64,000 bases of DNA from Acinetobacter pseudolwoffii (GCF_002803605.1 NZ_PHRG01000001.1:1-64000), one strand, 5' to 3'. Positions 30,156 to 40,303 are shown, counted from the stretch's first letter. Notes: generated by a model not told the origin, from the letters alone. Program-made: numbers and translations.

Positions 30156-31571
30156 TTAGAATAAACGATTCATACCATTGAGTGTCGCTACACGGTAGGC
30201 TTCCGCCATGGTCGGATAGTTAAACGTGGTTTCCACAAAATACTTGATCGTATTGTTTGGACTGTTCATCACCGCCTGACCAATGTGGATAATTTCAGAT
30301 GCATTATTACCGAAGCAATGTACACCCAAAACTTCCAGCGTTTCACGATGGAACAAAATCTTTAATTCGCCCATAGTGTCACCGGTAATTTGCGCACGCG
30401 CCAAATGACGGAACGAGGCCTGACCGACTTCATACGGAATTTTTTCTTCAGTCAACTGCTGCTCAGTTTTACCAATCGAAGAAATCTCGGGAATGGTATA
30501 AATTCCGGTTGGAATATCAGTAACGGGGGCAACGTCTGGCTCACCGCTCATATTGGCACCCGCGCAACGACCTTGGTCATAAGCAGCAGATGCAAGCGAC
30601 GGCCAACCGATTACATCACCGGCAGCATAAATATTTTCAACTTCAGTCTGATATTGATCATTTACAGTCAATTGACCACGGCTGTTTGGTTTCAGACCTA
30701 CATTTTCAAGACCTAAACCATCGGTATTGCCTGAACGGCCGTTACACCACAAAATTGCATCGGCTTTAATTTTTTTGCCGCTTTGCGTGTGCATCACCAC
30801 GTGATCATCAAATGTTTCCAGGAAGTCGATCTGTTCATTGTGACGAATCAGCACCCCTTGCTCACGCAAGTGATAAGACAGCGCATCGGAAATTTCATCA
30901 TCCAGATAGCTTAACAGTTTGTGCTGGGTATTGATCAAATCAACTTTATGCCCAAGACCAATAAAAATCGATGCATATTCACAGCCAATTACACCTGCGC
31001 CATAAATAATGATTTTCTGGATAGAAAAGTCCAGATCCAGAATTTTATCTGAATCAAATACACGTGGATGATTAAAATCAAGAATTTCTGGGCGATACGG
31101 ACGCGAACCGCTGGCAATGACCAGTTGCTTAAACATCAAGGTTTCTTTAATGCCGTCTGGACTAAATACAAAAATAGTATTTTGATCCTGAACATAGGCT
31201 CGACCATGATAGATATCGATCTTGTTACGGTCATAGAACCGTGAATGTGTATCTACTTGTTGTTGAATCACTTTATGCGCATGACGCAATACTTGCTTCA
31301 TGGTGAACTGTTTCCAGTCCCCAACTTTCTGAAACAGTGGATCACGTTGATAACGGATAATACTGGATACCGTTTGACGCAATGCTTTACTTGGAATGGT
31401 ACCCACATGGGTACAGTTACCACCTAGCTGTTCACGCATCTCAACGATTGCAACACGCTTACCAGATTTGGCAAGTTTCATTGCCGCGCCTTCGCCCGCA
31501 GGGCCCGAACCTAGAACTACCGCATCATATTTAACGAAAGTCCCACTAACGACCTCTTTTTTACGTGGCAT
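30156..31571 (-). CDS. sthA: soluble pyridine nucleotide transhydrogenase
   Basis: A flavoprotein disulfide-reductase-fold enzyme of 471 residues that interconverts NADPH and NADH. FAD binding is at [16 protein letters not shown]. The redox disulfide is replaced: [16 protein letters not shown] has a single Cys, the hallmark of SthA rather than lipoamide dehydrogenase. The NAD-binding loop is [16 protein letters not shown], and the C-terminal dimer domain carries [14 protein letters not shown]. It is a monocistronic gene opposite lipA. Confidence 0.95.
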   Translation of the reverse strand: MPRKKEVVSGTFVKYDAVVLGSGPAGEGAAMKLAKSGKRVAIVEMREQLGGNCTHVGTIPSKALRQTVSSIIRYQRDPLFQKVGDWKQFTMKQVLRHAHKVIQQQVDTHSRFYDRNKIDIYHGRAYVQDQNTIFVFSPDGIKETLMFKQLVIASGSRPYRPEILDFNHPRVFDSDKILDLDFSIQKIIIYGAGVIGCEYASIFIGLGHKVDLINTQHKLLSYLDDEISDALSYHLREQGVLIRHNEQIDFLETFDDHVVMHTQSGKKIKADAILWCNGRSGNTDGLGLENVGLKPNSRGQLTVNDQYQTEVENIYAAGDVIGWPSLASAAYDQGRCAGANMSGEPDVAPVTDIPTGIYTIPEISSIGKTEQQLTEEKIPYEVGQASFRHLARAQITGDTMGELKILFHRETLEVLGVHCFGNNASEIIHIGQAVMNSPNNTIKYFVETTFNYPTMAEAYRVATLNGMNRLF

Positions 31572-31784
31572 TCAACGCTCCTCAAAATTAAAAAATTCAC
31601 TTTAATCTACCTGCTTATTATGACGTAAATCCTGTTGATTTTGTGTATTTAACTCACATATATTGGTTGATGAGAACATTTTTTAAATGAATACCCCTTT
31701 TTGCCCTATTTATAGCTAAGTTCGTTATAATAAACGCGCTATCTTTGATCATCTCCCCCTTCAAAAACAGTGGAAAAGTTGAAT

Positions 31785-32798
31785 ATGTCTGAAAACCGTA
31801 AACCTGAACAGGGTGTCAAACTTCGTGGCGCAGAGAAAGTCGCTCGTATTCCTGTAAAAGTGATCCCTACGGTTGAAACACCACGTAAGCCGGACTGGAT
31901 TCGCGTAAAGATGGCAGCGCCGGAAGAAGTACAACGGATTAAAACAACGCTTCGCGAGCAAAAACTACATACTGTCTGTGAAGAAGCAGCCTGTCCAAAC
32001 CTGCCTGAATGTTTTGGTGGCGGTACCGCAACCTTTATGATTATGGGTGATATCTGTACCCGTCGCTGTCCATTTTGCGATGTAGCACATGGTCGGCCAA
32101 ATGCCCTGGATGCAGATGAACCGCGCCACATGGCCGAAACCATTGCTAATCTTGGGTTGAAATATGCCGTGATTACCTCTGTAGACCGTGATGACTTACT
32201 CGATGGTGGTGCGCAGCATTTTGTCGATTGTATTAAAGAAGCACGTGCTTTAAGTCCAAAAACTTTGCTTGAAATTCTGGTACCGGACTTCCGTGGCCGT
32301 ATGGATATTGCACTGCGCATCATGACCGAATGTCCACCCGATGTGTTTAATCATAATATTGAAACAGTACCGCGTTTATATAAGGCGATGCGTCCAGGTT
32401 CTGATTATCAGCACTCTTTAAACCTGTTAAAAATGTTTAAAGAATATTGCCCGGATATTCCAACCAAATGTGGCCTGATGGTCGGTATTGGTGAGACTGA
32501 AGAAGAAGTGCTTGCCTTACTTGACGATTTGCATGCACACGGCGTGGACTATGTGACGATTGGTCAGTATCTACAGCCTTCTAAAGAACATGCAGCGATT
32601 GATCGCTTTGTGACCCCTGAAGAATTCGAACGTTATACCGAACATGGCCAAAAACTGGGCTTCCGCAATATCTGGGCAGCACCCATGGTTCGTTCAAGCT
32701 ACTTTGCCGATCGTCAATACTACGGCGAACCGGTTCCAGCAGTGCGTCGTAAAACTGACCCTGCCAAGAAAATTGCTGTTCAGGCCATTGAAGCTTAG
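31785..32798 (+). CDS. lipA: lipoyl synthase
   Basis: A radical-SAM enzyme of 337 residues that inserts two sulfurs into octanoyl groups on lipoyl domains. The radical-SAM cluster motif is CTRRCPFC. The auxiliary cluster motif is [12 protein letters not shown]. The conserved C-terminal RSSY is present ([11 protein letters not shown]). The frame extends to a GTG at 31770. The ATG at 31785 with GGAA before it gives the usual start. Its original terminator appears to be split by an inserted element (see 32833 and 33190). Confidence 0.95.
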   Translation: MSENRKPEQGVKLRGAEKVARIPVKVIPTVETPRKPDWIRVKMAAPEEVQRIKTTLREQKLHTVCEEAACPNLPECFGGGTATFMIMGDICTRRCPFCDVAHGRPNALDADEPRHMAETIANLGLKYAVITSVDRDDLLDGGAQHFVDCIKEARALSPKTLLEILVPDFRGRMDIALRIMTECPPDVFNHNIETVPRLYKAMRPGSDYQHSLNLLKMFKEYCPDIPTKCGLMVGIGETEEEVLALLDDLHAHGVDYVTIGQYLQPSKEHAAIDRFVTPEEFERYTEHGQKLGFRNIWAAPMVRSSYFADRQYYGEPVPAVRRKTDPAKKIAVQAIEA

Positions 32799-32826
32799 TC
32801 CTGTTTAAACCAATGAAATAAAAGCC

Positions 32827-33196
32827 CTCTCAAGTAGAGTAATGCCAGTCAGTTAAGCAATTGACTGGCATTTTATTTTTTAAATTCAGTATTATATTTG
32901 ATAGATAGCAAAGTTATCCGCAACTGTTTGAAGCATGAGGTATATTGCACGGCAATATTAAAAAAATGATGGTTTCCATGACAAATTTACTAGTGGATGG
33001 TGGCTGACGAGTTTTGCGGTGAGGGATCACAAGATGCCTTCCTTGCGAAGTTTCGCTTCTCATTTGGGCGAAACCAAAGTAACAAATGATTTACAAATAT
33101 TTGATTTAAAAAGTTAAGACTCCATCTTGAACGACTAAGCAGTTAAAGAGTCTATTTCTAAATTCTTTAACTGATCAGCTTTACTCTCCAGTAGAG
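32827..33196. mobile_element. MITE-like inserted element (about 344 bp) with target duplication
   Basis: The 13-bp sequences at 32827-32839 (CTCTCAAGTAGAG) and 33184-33196 (CTCTCCAGTAGAG) are direct repeats with one mismatch. The element between them is 32840-33183. Its ends are imperfect terminal inverted repeats, 17 of 23 positions matching, both starting TAA and sharing TCAGTTAA at the same place. No transposase is encoded. Removing it with one repeat restores AAAGCCCTCT-CAAGT-AGAGGGCTTT, a perfect terminator of lipA. Confidence 0.75.
32833..32872 (+). terminator. left half of the split lipA terminator plus hairpin inside the inserted element
   Basis: The left arm AAAGCCCTCT (32821-32830) of the old terminator is followed by the start of the inserted element. 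Inside the element AATGCCAGTCA ... TGACTGGCATT (32841-32872) forms an 11-bp stem with a T-rich tail and could replace the broken terminator. Confidence 0.7.
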
Positions 33197-33203
33197 GGCT
33201 TTT
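33190..33203 (+). terminator. right half of the split lipA terminator
   Basis: AGTAGAGGGCTTTTT, the right arm and T-run of the terminator whose left arm is at 32821. It lies past the inserted element. Confidence 0.75.
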
Positions 33204-33315
33204 TAATATCCATATTAAAATTTTACTGAGCGTTAAACCCCATTTTTTATTTTAGATAAAGATTAAGTCATTACTTATCTTCACATTTCTTTGCGCGTTC
33301 TCACTTGAAGATTGA

Positions 33316-33505
33316 TCATTTTTCCAACAACCTCAAAATAGATGCAAGACTTAAACATATCGTTGCCATACTTAAAAAGATCATTCTCACAAATCCAATG
33401 CTAAACCTGTCTGATTCTCGAACGACTAAAAATGAATGAACGGTGGTGAAATATCCGAGAAATCCAGACAAAGCCAGTGTTGTATAAATCTGGAGAAATA
33501 TAACA
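33316..33505 (-). pseudogene. possible CrcB-like (fluoride channel) 3' remnant
   Basis: The minus-strand frame that stops at 33316 reads ALSGFLGYFTTVHSFLVV then RFSIGFVRMIFLSMATICL. This resembles the C-terminal half of CrcB, with GFLGxxTT in the place of the family GxxGGxTTFSTF motif. No start codon or N-terminal half is present before fadE begins on the other strand, so any gene is broken. The similarity is by eye. Confidence 0.4.
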
Positions 33506-36010
33506 ATGTCATTTATTTTCGCTGTGCTACTGCTATTACTGAGTTTATGGGCAGTTTTCTATTTTCAGCTCTCGCGTAGTGCGGGTGCAATCGTGCTGAT
33601 GGTCGTGTCAGTGGTCTGTGCCTTTCTTAGTCCGTGGTCACTGATTCTTGGTATCCCACTCATCCTGATCAGCCTCGTGGTGATAATCGACCCTTTGCGC
33701 ATGTCGTTTATTTCCAGACCGGCCTATAAAGCGCTGGCCAATGCCATGCCGAGCATCAGTCCGACAGAGCGTGAAGCACTGGACTCCGGAACCAGCTGGT
33801 GGGAAAAAGAACTGTTTATGGGTGCACCGAACTGGGAAACCTTTAATAGCTATCCTTATCCCAAATTATCGCTAGAAGAACAGGCTTTTCTGGACAATGA
33901 AGTTGAGACCTTGTGCAGCATGCTGGATGAATGGGAAATTCACGAGCAGAAAGCGCTGCCTGATCATGTCTGGCAATATATTAAGGAGCATGGTTTTTTA
34001 GGCCTGATTATCCCCAAAGAATATGGTGGTCGCGCATTTAGTTCTTTTGCCCAAAGCCGGGTGATGAGCAAGATTTCCTCTCGCTCCCTCACCACGGCCG
34101 TGAGTTGCATGGTACCGAATTCTCTCGGCCCGGGTGAACTATTGCTGCATTATGGTACTGAGGAACAGAAAAACCGTTACCTGCCGGGCCTGGCGCGAGG
34201 TGAAGAAATTCCCTGTTTCGGCCTGACCAGTCCTGAAGCCGGCTCTGATGCAGGCGCTATTCCCGATACTGGCGTGGTCTGCTATGGCCAGTTTGAAGGT
34301 CAGGAAGTCCTAGGCTTGCGAATGAATTTTTCCAAACGCTGGATTACGCTGGCACCCATTGCAACAGTGGTAGGTCTGGCCTTTAAAATGTATGACCCGG
34401 ATCATCTTTTGGGCGAGCAGACAGAATATGGTATTACCTGTGCCCTGCTACCTGCCAGTCACGAAGGGGTGCAAGTAGGTCCTCGTCATAATCCCGGCCC
34501 ACCATTCATGAATGGTACAGTTGAAGGTAAAGATGTATTTATTCCTCTGGACTGGATTATTGGTGGCGTAAAAAATGCCGGTAAGGGCTGGCGCATGCTG
34601 ATGGAATGTCTGGCTGTGGGTCGTGGCATTTCCCTACCGGCACTGTCTACTTCTGCGGCAGAAATGACTTATTTAAATGTCGGGGCTTTTTCCCGAATCC
34701 GTCAACAATTTAAAATTTCAGTCGGCAAGTTTGAAGGTGTTCAGGAAGCCAATAGTGAAATTGCCAGTGATACCTATATGCTGGAAGCTTTCCGTTATCT
34801 GGTGACTTGTGGCCTTAATCAGGGCGGCAAGCCTGCTGTAATGACAGCGATTGCCAAATACTATGCCACGGAGGGAATGCGTAAGGTGGTGAATCACGGG
34901 ATGGATGTGGTCGGTGGCCGCGCCATTCAGATGGGGCCACGTAATTTTCTGGCACCTTATTATCAAGCGATTCCTGTCTCCATTACCGTTGAAGGTGCAA
35001 ATATTCTCAGTCGTTCCCTGATGATTTTCGGTCAGGGTTCAATGCGCTGTCATCCTTATCTCTATGAAGAATTACAACTCTTACAGGCTGAAGACCCGGC
35101 AGCAGCACTCAACCCTTTTGATCATTTGCTGTTTAAACATCTGGGTTATACCTTTAACCGTACCGCCCGTTCCTTTGCCTACGCATTTACGGGTGGTTCA
35201 AGTACAGCACCTCAAAGTGCAGTTGAGTTTACCCGACCTTATTACAAGGTCATTAACCGGCTGAGCGCCAACTTTGCCTTAACCGCAGACATGTGTCTGG
35301 GTTTGCTGGCAGGCGATATCAAACGCAAAGAAATGCTGTCCGGACATCTCGCCGATATTCATGCTCACCTGTTTATTGCCTCCTCTATTCTGAAGTATTT
35401 TGAGCATAGCAAAAAGACTGAAGCTGAACGTTTGCATGCACAGCTTGCAATAGAAAAGTCACTCTATACAGCGCAGGAAGCATTTTATGATCTGTTTGCT
35501 AACTTCCCGGCCGGTGCAGCAGCAGGCATGGTCAAGCTGTTATGTTTCCCATTTGGCCGTCCTGTACACAAACCCTCAGACCAGCTTAAACAGCAGGTTG
35601 CAAATAGCATGATGGAAGATAACGCATTCCGTCAGGTATTGAAAAAGCATGTCTATTACAATACCCATGAAACTGATGTCACTGGACGCATGGAATCGAC
35701 TTTCGCTTTGCTACTGGATATTGAACAGCTTTGGGATCGCTTTAAAAAAGCTGAAAACAAAGGTCAGTTTAAAGGTTTAAGCTTTGCCGAGCATGTGACA
35801 GATGCACAGCAACATGGCTTTATTAATGATGGAGAAGCAGAAAAACTGCTTCACTATAATGCACGTCGTTATGACAGCATGCTGACAGATGTCTTTGATC
35901 TGCATTTACAGGAAGTATTGGAGCTGGAGAACCCCCATATTCGTAAAGCAGATGCGACAGGAACCGATACTTCTGTTCAAACCGATCCTTTACACTCAAC
36001 TTCGCCTTAA
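33506..36010 (+). CDS. fadE: acyl-CoA dehydrogenase FadE
   Basis: A long-chain acyl-CoA dehydrogenase of 834 residues, first step of beta-oxidation. Two N-terminal membrane segments (residues 1-60) are followed by the ACAD core. The E. coli FadE landmarks are present: TSPEAGSDAGAIPDTG, SVGRGI-type VGRGISLP, and ITVEGANILSR with the expected catalytic Glu496. A C-terminal helical domain follows. The ATG is preceded by GGAGAA. It pairs functionally with fadH at the far right end, although the two are not linked in an operon. Confidence 0.93.
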   Translation: MSFIFAVLLLLLSLWAVFYFQLSRSAGAIVLMVVSVVCAFLSPWSLILGIPLILISLVVIIDPLRMSFISRPAYKALANAMPSISPTEREALDSGTSWWEKELFMGAPNWETFNSYPYPKLSLEEQAFLDNEVETLCSMLDEWEIHEQKALPDHVWQYIKEHGFLGLIIPKEYGGRAFSSFAQSRVMSKISSRSLTTAVSCMVPNSLGPGELLLHYGTEEQKNRYLPGLARGEEIPCFGLTSPEAGSDAGAIPDTGVVCYGQFEGQEVLGLRMNFSKRWITLAPIATVVGLAFKMYDPDHLLGEQTEYGITCALLPASHEGVQVGPRHNPGPPFMNGTVEGKDVFIPLDWIIGGVKNAGKGWRMLMECLAVGRGISLPALSTSAAEMTYLNVGAFSRIRQQFKISVGKFEGVQEANSEIASDTYMLEAFRYLVTCGLNQGGKPAVMTAIAKYYATEGMRKVVNHGMDVVGGRAIQMGPRNFLAPYYQAIPVSITVEGANILSRSLMIFGQGSMRCHPYLYEELQLLQAEDPAAALNPFDHLLFKHLGYTFNRTARSFAYAFTGGSSTAPQSAVEFTRPYYKVINRLSANFALTADMCLGLLAGDIKRKEMLSGHLADIHAHLFIASSILKYFEHSKKTEAERLHAQLAIEKSLYTAQEAFYDLFANFPAGAAAGMVKLLCFPFGRPVHKPSDQLKQQVANSMMEDNAFRQVLKKHVYYNTHETDVTGRMESTFALLLDIEQLWDRFKKAENKGQFKGLSFAEHVTDAQQHGFINDGEAEKLLHYNARRYDSMLTDVFDLHLQEVLELENPHIRKADATGTDTSVQTDPLHSTSP

Positions 36011-36084
36011 ATCAAACTTTGACCAAAGGTGTCATAAATTCCAAAGTGGGATCGCAGTTGAATATTTCACTTTAGAACCTTTCC

Positions 36085-36108
36085 AAGTGGCTTTTTAGCC
36101 ACTTTTTT
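36085..36108 (+). terminator. terminator after fadE
   Basis: AAGTGGC-TTTTTA-GCCACTT then TTTT. Confidence 0.88.
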
Positions 36109-36179
36109 ACGACTATGGCACGATGGTATTTCGCATAAAAAGCACTAAGCTAGAGCTATAAGAAAATTGAGGGTAAACC

Positions 36180-36569
36180 ATGTCACAACAAGATTATGAA
36201 AATGGCCTGAAAGTCCGTACTGACGTCATGGGTGAAAGCTTTGTCAAACGTGCACAGGAAAATACCGTGCCTTTTACCCAGCCTCTACAAGACTGGATTA
36301 ATGAACATGCCTGGGGTTCAACCTGGCAACGTGAAGGTGTATTGCCACGTAAATATCGTTCTTTAATTACCATTGCTTTCCTTACGGCTCAAAAAAGCCC
36401 CACTGAACTAAAAGGCCATGTTCGGGGCGCTCTTAACAACGGTGCGACGGTTGAGGAAATTCAGGAAGTGTTACTCCATAGCCTGCCATATTGCGGCGCA
36501 CCGGCAACTCAGGAAGCATTTCGGGCGGCACTTGAAGTGATCCAGGAATATCAGGTGAATCAGGAATAA
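36180..36569 (+). CDS. carboxymuconolactone decarboxylase family protein
   Basis: A 129-residue protein of the CMD/PcaC family, seen in LPRKYRSLITIAFLTAQKSPTELKGHVRGALNNGATVEEIQEVLLHSLPYCGAPA. The Glu/Cys/His set of AhpD peroxidases is not present: the position has YCGAPA with a single Cys. It may be a gamma-carboxymuconolactone decarboxylase or a relative of unknown role. No other beta-ketoadipate genes lie nearby. Confidence 0.82.
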   Translation: MSQQDYENGLKVRTDVMGESFVKRAQENTVPFTQPLQDWINEHAWGSTWQREGVLPRKYRSLITIAFLTAQKSPTELKGHVRGALNNGATVEEIQEVLLHSLPYCGAPATQEAFRAALEVIQEYQVNQE

Positions 36570-36710
36570 TTTGGTTGCAGATGAAATTGAGCCGTTTTAG
36601 AAATAAGCTCACAATTTAATTTTGCAGATGATTCATAAGTTACTTAGGCTAAATAAAGCTCAGCTGATTTTAGTTGCTTACCCTGATCTCAGCCTATCCG
36701 TCAAATGAAT

Positions 36711-36742
36711 ATGTACCGAGAAGTTGTAGATTCTCGGTACAT
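36711..36742. repeat. 12-bp perfect inverted repeat
   Basis: ATGTACCGAGAA and TTCTCGGTACAT are exact reverse complements separated by eight bases. No T-run follows on either side, so a standard terminator is unlikely. The surrounding 340 bp (36570-36910) hold no gene. Confidence 0.8.
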
Positions 36743-36910
36743 TACACTAATGATTCTAAAATAAAACTGATAGATTTTTTAGAGTTGAGCACCTACTTAT
36801 AAAAACTCGCGTCTTTGATCACATACAACCCGATCACTCATAAGATCAAGATCAGACAGATCCAGTAAAATAGTGGCTCAAAATAAGCCTTAGTTCAATG
36901 AAGATTCACA

Positions 36911-37168
36911 CTAGAGCCAGTACACATTAAAGCTATAATAAAACTCCAGCACTTCAAAACGTACGTTATAGCCCAGTTCAGTCAACTCGGCTGATAAAGC
37001 CCGAATATCTTCCAAAGGCAAATGTTTGGGAAATACAGTAATGACTGCGGTATTGCCCTGTTTCGCATTTTCTTCAATTAGCTTGGCTAGACGCGGCTTA
37101 TAGACCTCAATATTCAAATTGGCCACATCTGATAAAACCTTGGCCTGATCCGCCGTCATAAAAGTCAT
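36911..37168 (-). CDS. hypothetical protein, 85 aa
   Basis: A small soluble protein. Its middle (NTAVITVFPKHLPLEDIRALSAELTELGYNVRFEVLEFYYSF) shows a beta-alpha-beta alternation like a small ferredoxin-like or phage-type fold. I recognise no family. AGAG lies about eleven bases before the ATG at 37168, which is weak. Confidence 0.5.
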   Translation of the reverse strand: MTFMTADQAKVLSDVANLNIEVYKPRLAKLIEENAKQGNTAVITVFPKHLPLEDIRALSAELTELGYNVRFEVLEFYYSFNVYWL

Positions 37169-37267
37169 TTTTTATTTTCTCTTTTGATGTAATTTCATCA
37201 AGTTAAATGATTTAAACCAAAAGCCGTATTTCATTTTTGTATCAGGTAACTAAAAAATAACAGGCAA

Positions 37268-37296
37268 AAAAAATCCCTCTGCAGAGGGATTTTTTA
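37268..37296 (-). terminator. terminator after the DegS/AlgW-type gene
   Basis: AAAATCCCTCTGCAGAGGGATTTT is a long palindrome with A/T flanks. It lies ten bases past the stop codon. Confidence 0.88.
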
Positions 37297-37305
37297 AATA
37301 GAAAC

Positions 37306-38487
37306 TTACTGACCGGGCAGTGGAATATATTGGGAAGAACTGTTTTGTGCTTTACGCTCAGTCACTACTACATCCAGCATCATGGTTTTTCCAGCACGCT
37401 CTACTTCAATCTGAATGGTACTATTCGGCTTTTGCAGGGCAACAAAATTAATTAAATGCGAAGCCGAACTAATCTCTTCCTCATTCACTTTCATAATTTT
37501 GTCGCCACGCTGGATGCCCGCTTTCGCTGCCGGTCCATCTGCCAGCACTTCTGCGACAGTCACCCCTTTCTCTTTAGGTTGCAGTACATCATCACGTTCT
37601 GTCGGTAATAAACTGATTCCTAACCAGCCACGAACGACACGGCCATCTTTCAGAATAGCATTCATCACCTGCTGGCAGATTTTGGCTGGAATGGCGAAAC
37701 CAATCCCCAGTGAACCACCAGTTTGCGAGAAAATTGCCGTATTCACCCCAATCAGGTTACCTGCGACATCGATCAAGGCTCCGCCTGAATTTCCCGGGTT
37801 AATTGCAGCGTCGGTTTGCACAAAGTCTTCATAGGTATTAATGCCCAGATCTGAACGCCCTGTTGCTGAAATAATCCCTTGCGTTACGGTTTGACCCACA
37901 CCAAATGGGTTACCAATGGCCAAAACGACGTCACCGACTTCATTGCCACTCAATTTAAAAGGCAACACGGGTAATTGATCCAGTTCAATTTTAATCACTG
38001 CCAGATCGGTATCTGGATCCATTCCCACAACTTTTGCTTCAGCACGTCGTCCATCCTGCAATGCCACCACAATCTGGTCTGCCTGTGCAATCACATGATT
38101 ATTGGTCAGGATATAACCATCAGGACGTACAATCACCCCGGAACCTAAACTGTTCTCATTCGGACTTTGTCCATACTGGTCAGGCAACTGATCGCCAAAA
38201 AACTCACGGAAGACCGGATCGGTCAGCAAAGGATGAGCCTGCTGTTTGACTTTTTGAGTGGTAAAGATATTGACTACAGCCGGCGCTGCCACTCTTACCG
38301 CAGCACTATAGGAGACCACGCCTCCTGAGCGCGACGTATCAATCAACGGCTCTACTTTTTCAGCAGGCATCTTGACACCATCTGGTGCAACCGGTGCTTT
38401 TGGTTTTTGTAGTTGTTGCCACCCCAAAAAACCGATAATGACCAAAATCAGTAACACCCAGGGTAACCATGTAAAGGTGCGGCGCAC
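37306..38487 (-). CDS. HtrA-family periplasmic serine protease (DegS/AlgW-type)
   Basis: A 393-residue protease. It has one N-terminal membrane anchor (residues 8-24), a trypsin-like domain with the triad His131 (TNNHVIAQ), Asp161 (TDLAVIKI) and Ser234 (GNSGGALID), and a single PDZ domain near residues 285-375. One anchor plus one PDZ fits DegS/AlgW, which start the envelope-stress cascade by cutting an anti-sigma factor, rather than DegP, which has two PDZ domains. The role in stress signalling is by analogy. Confidence 0.9.
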   Translation of the reverse strand: MRRTFTWLPWVLLILVIIGFLGWQQLQKPKAPVAPDGVKMPAEKVEPLIDTSRSGGVVSYSAAVRVAAPAVVNIFTTQKVKQQAHPLLTDPVFREFFGDQLPDQYGQSPNENSLGSGVIVRPDGYILTNNHVIAQADQIVVALQDGRRAEAKVVGMDPDTDLAVIKIELDQLPVLPFKLSGNEVGDVVLAIGNPFGVGQTVTQGIISATGRSDLGINTYEDFVQTDAAINPGNSGGALIDVAGNLIGVNTAIFSQTGGSLGIGFAIPAKICQQVMNAILKDGRVVRGWLGISLLPTERDDVLQPKEKGVTVAEVLADGPAAKAGIQRGDKIMKVNEEEISSASHLINFVALQKPNSTIQIEVERAGKTMMLDVVVTERKAQNSSSQYIPLPGQ

Positions 38488-38657
38488 GTTGTTATCCTCT
38501 AAAATATTTTAATTCGTTGATGACTAAGTAATTTGTGTTCTATTGTAATGCGAAATACATAACTAAACACAAAAAATTCCACAGAGTTTTGTGCAGCTTT
38601 AGTTACAATTAAATATAAAGATAAATATTGGCAAATTTTTAAACGAACAGGAATTTT

Positions 38658-39416
38658 ATGGCGAATTTAAACGATATTATTCAGTGGTGTGAACAGACTT
38701 TGGCAGCACGTGAATTTAAGGACTATGCACCGAATGGCTTGCAGATTGAAGGTAAATCTGAGGTCAATAAAATCCTGTGTGCCGTGAGTGCTTCGCAAAG
38801 TGCGATCGAAGCGGCAATTGAGCAAGGCGCAGATTTACTGCTGGTTCATCATGGCTATTTCTGGAAAGGTGAAGCCTATCCGATCACTGGTATGCGCGGT
38901 AAACGGATTAGAGCCTTAATTCAAAATGATATCTCTCTGGTTGGCTATCATCTGCCTTTAGACAGTCATCCAACTTTAGGCAATAATGCGGCGATTGCAG
39001 ATTTATTAGAACTGGAAAATATTGAACAGTTGGATCCGAGTGAACGCCATCCGATTGGCAATATTGGCTATTTAAAACAACCGATGCGTCCTGAATATTT
39101 TAAAAACCATATTTCAGAAAAACTTGGCTTTGATGCAATTCATCTTCCTGCGGACAAAACTCAAATCCATAAAGTCGGTTTCTGTACCGGTGGTGCGCAG
39201 GATTATATTCATAAAGCAGCGCTACAAGAGTGTGATGCTTATATTTCTGGTGAAGTGAGCGAACGCACCTTCTATGAAGCTCAGGAACTGAATGTACATT
39301 ATTATGCCTGTGGCCATCATGCCACTGAAAAATATGGTGTACAGCGCCTGGCCAAAGCGATTTCAGAACAGTTTAATATTGAGTATGCTTATTACGAATT
39401 AAACAATCCGATTTAA
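38658..39416 (+). CDS. Nif3-like dinuclear metal-centre protein (YbgI family)
   Basis: A 252-residue protein. It has the two halves of the Nif3/YbgI fold with LLLVHHGYFWKG and VGYHLPLDSHPTLGNN in the N-terminal part, and YACGHHATEKYGVQRLA in the C-terminal part. These His residues bind two metal ions in solved relatives. Members are often annotated GTP cyclohydrolase-type, but the reaction is uncertain. It stands alone between the protease and sodB. Confidence 0.9.
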   Translation: MANLNDIIQWCEQTLAAREFKDYAPNGLQIEGKSEVNKILCAVSASQSAIEAAIEQGADLLLVHHGYFWKGEAYPITGMRGKRIRALIQNDISLVGYHLPLDSHPTLGNNAAIADLLELENIEQLDPSERHPIGNIGYLKQPMRPEYFKNHISEKLGFDAIHLPADKTQIHKVGFCTGGAQDYIHKAALQECDAYISGEVSERTFYEAQELNVHYYACGHHATEKYGVQRLAKAISEQFNIEYAYYELNNPI

Positions 39417-39569
39417 TTCTCGCTGACAGCATTTTCCACGAGCTTTATTTATATATTTTCAGGATTTATTGTGTATTGTTATTTATACGCAATGCCCATT
39501 TGGTCCGATTATCTATTACAATAAAGCCACTTATTGTTAAAACCCAGCTAAATGCAAGGAATTGAGAAC

Positions 39570-40196
39570 ATGACAACCATTACTTTACCAGCATTACCTT
39601 ATGGCTACGAAGATCTTGCTCCACACATCAGCAAAGAAACTTTAGAATACCATCACGACAAACACCACAATACTTATGTGGTTAACCTGAACAACCTGAT
39701 CGCTGGTACTGAGCTTGAAGGCAAAACTCTAGAAGAAATCATTACAGCAACTGCTGGTGATGCGTCTAAAGCAGGTATTTTCAATAACGCTGCTCAAGTT
39801 TGGAACCACACGTTCTACTGGAACTGTATGGCTAAAAACGGTGGCGGTAAAGCAACGGGTACTTTGGCTGCAAAAATTGATGAAGCTTTCGGTTCTTACG
39901 AAAAATTTGCTGAAGAATTTGCTGCTGCTGCAACCACTCAGTTCGGTTCAGGTTGGGCTTGGTTAGTGGCTGACCAAGTAAACGGTCAACTGTCAATCAT
40001 GAAAACTTCAAATGCTGATACGCCAATGGCGCACGGTAAAGTTGCAGTATTGACGATTGACGTTTGGGAACATGCTTATTACATCGACTTCCGTAATGCA
40101 CGTCCTAAATACATCTCTACTTTCCTGGAAAGCCTAGTAAACTGGGATTATGCAAATGCGAAATATGCAGGTCAGCCTGCAGGTGTTGAGAAATAA
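39570..40196 (+). CDS. sodB: superoxide dismutase, Fe type
   Basis: Converts superoxide to hydrogen peroxide and oxygen in the cytoplasm. The enzyme has 208 residues. Metal ligands are the His in EYHHDKHHNTYV and in NHTFYWNC, and the Asp and His in DVWEHAYYIDF. GSGWAWLV supports an iron- or manganese-type superoxide dismutase. The frame could start at 39552, but the ATG at 39570 with AAGGA nine bases before fits known N-termini. A strong terminator follows. Confidence 0.95.
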   Translation: MTTITLPALPYGYEDLAPHISKETLEYHHDKHHNTYVVNLNNLIAGTELEGKTLEEIITATAGDASKAGIFNNAAQVWNHTFYWNCMAKNGGGKATGTLAAKIDEAFGSYEKFAEEFAAAATTQFGSGWAWLVADQVNGQLSIMKTSNADTPMAHGKVAVLTIDVWEHAYYIDFRNARPKYISTFLESLVNWDYANAKYAGQPAGVEK

Positions 40197-40214
40197 TTCT
40201 TTATTTCTTTGCTA

Positions 40215-40241
40215 AAAAATCACCCATTTCGGGTGATTTTT
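40215..40241 (+). terminator. terminator after sodB
   Basis: AAAAATCACCC-ATTTC-GGGTGATTTTT. Confidence 0.92.
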
Positions 40242-40303
40242 TTATTTTTAAGCCCCAAATGAATATTTATAAAGCAAACAATTCATTTCTTTACATTAAT
40301 TGA

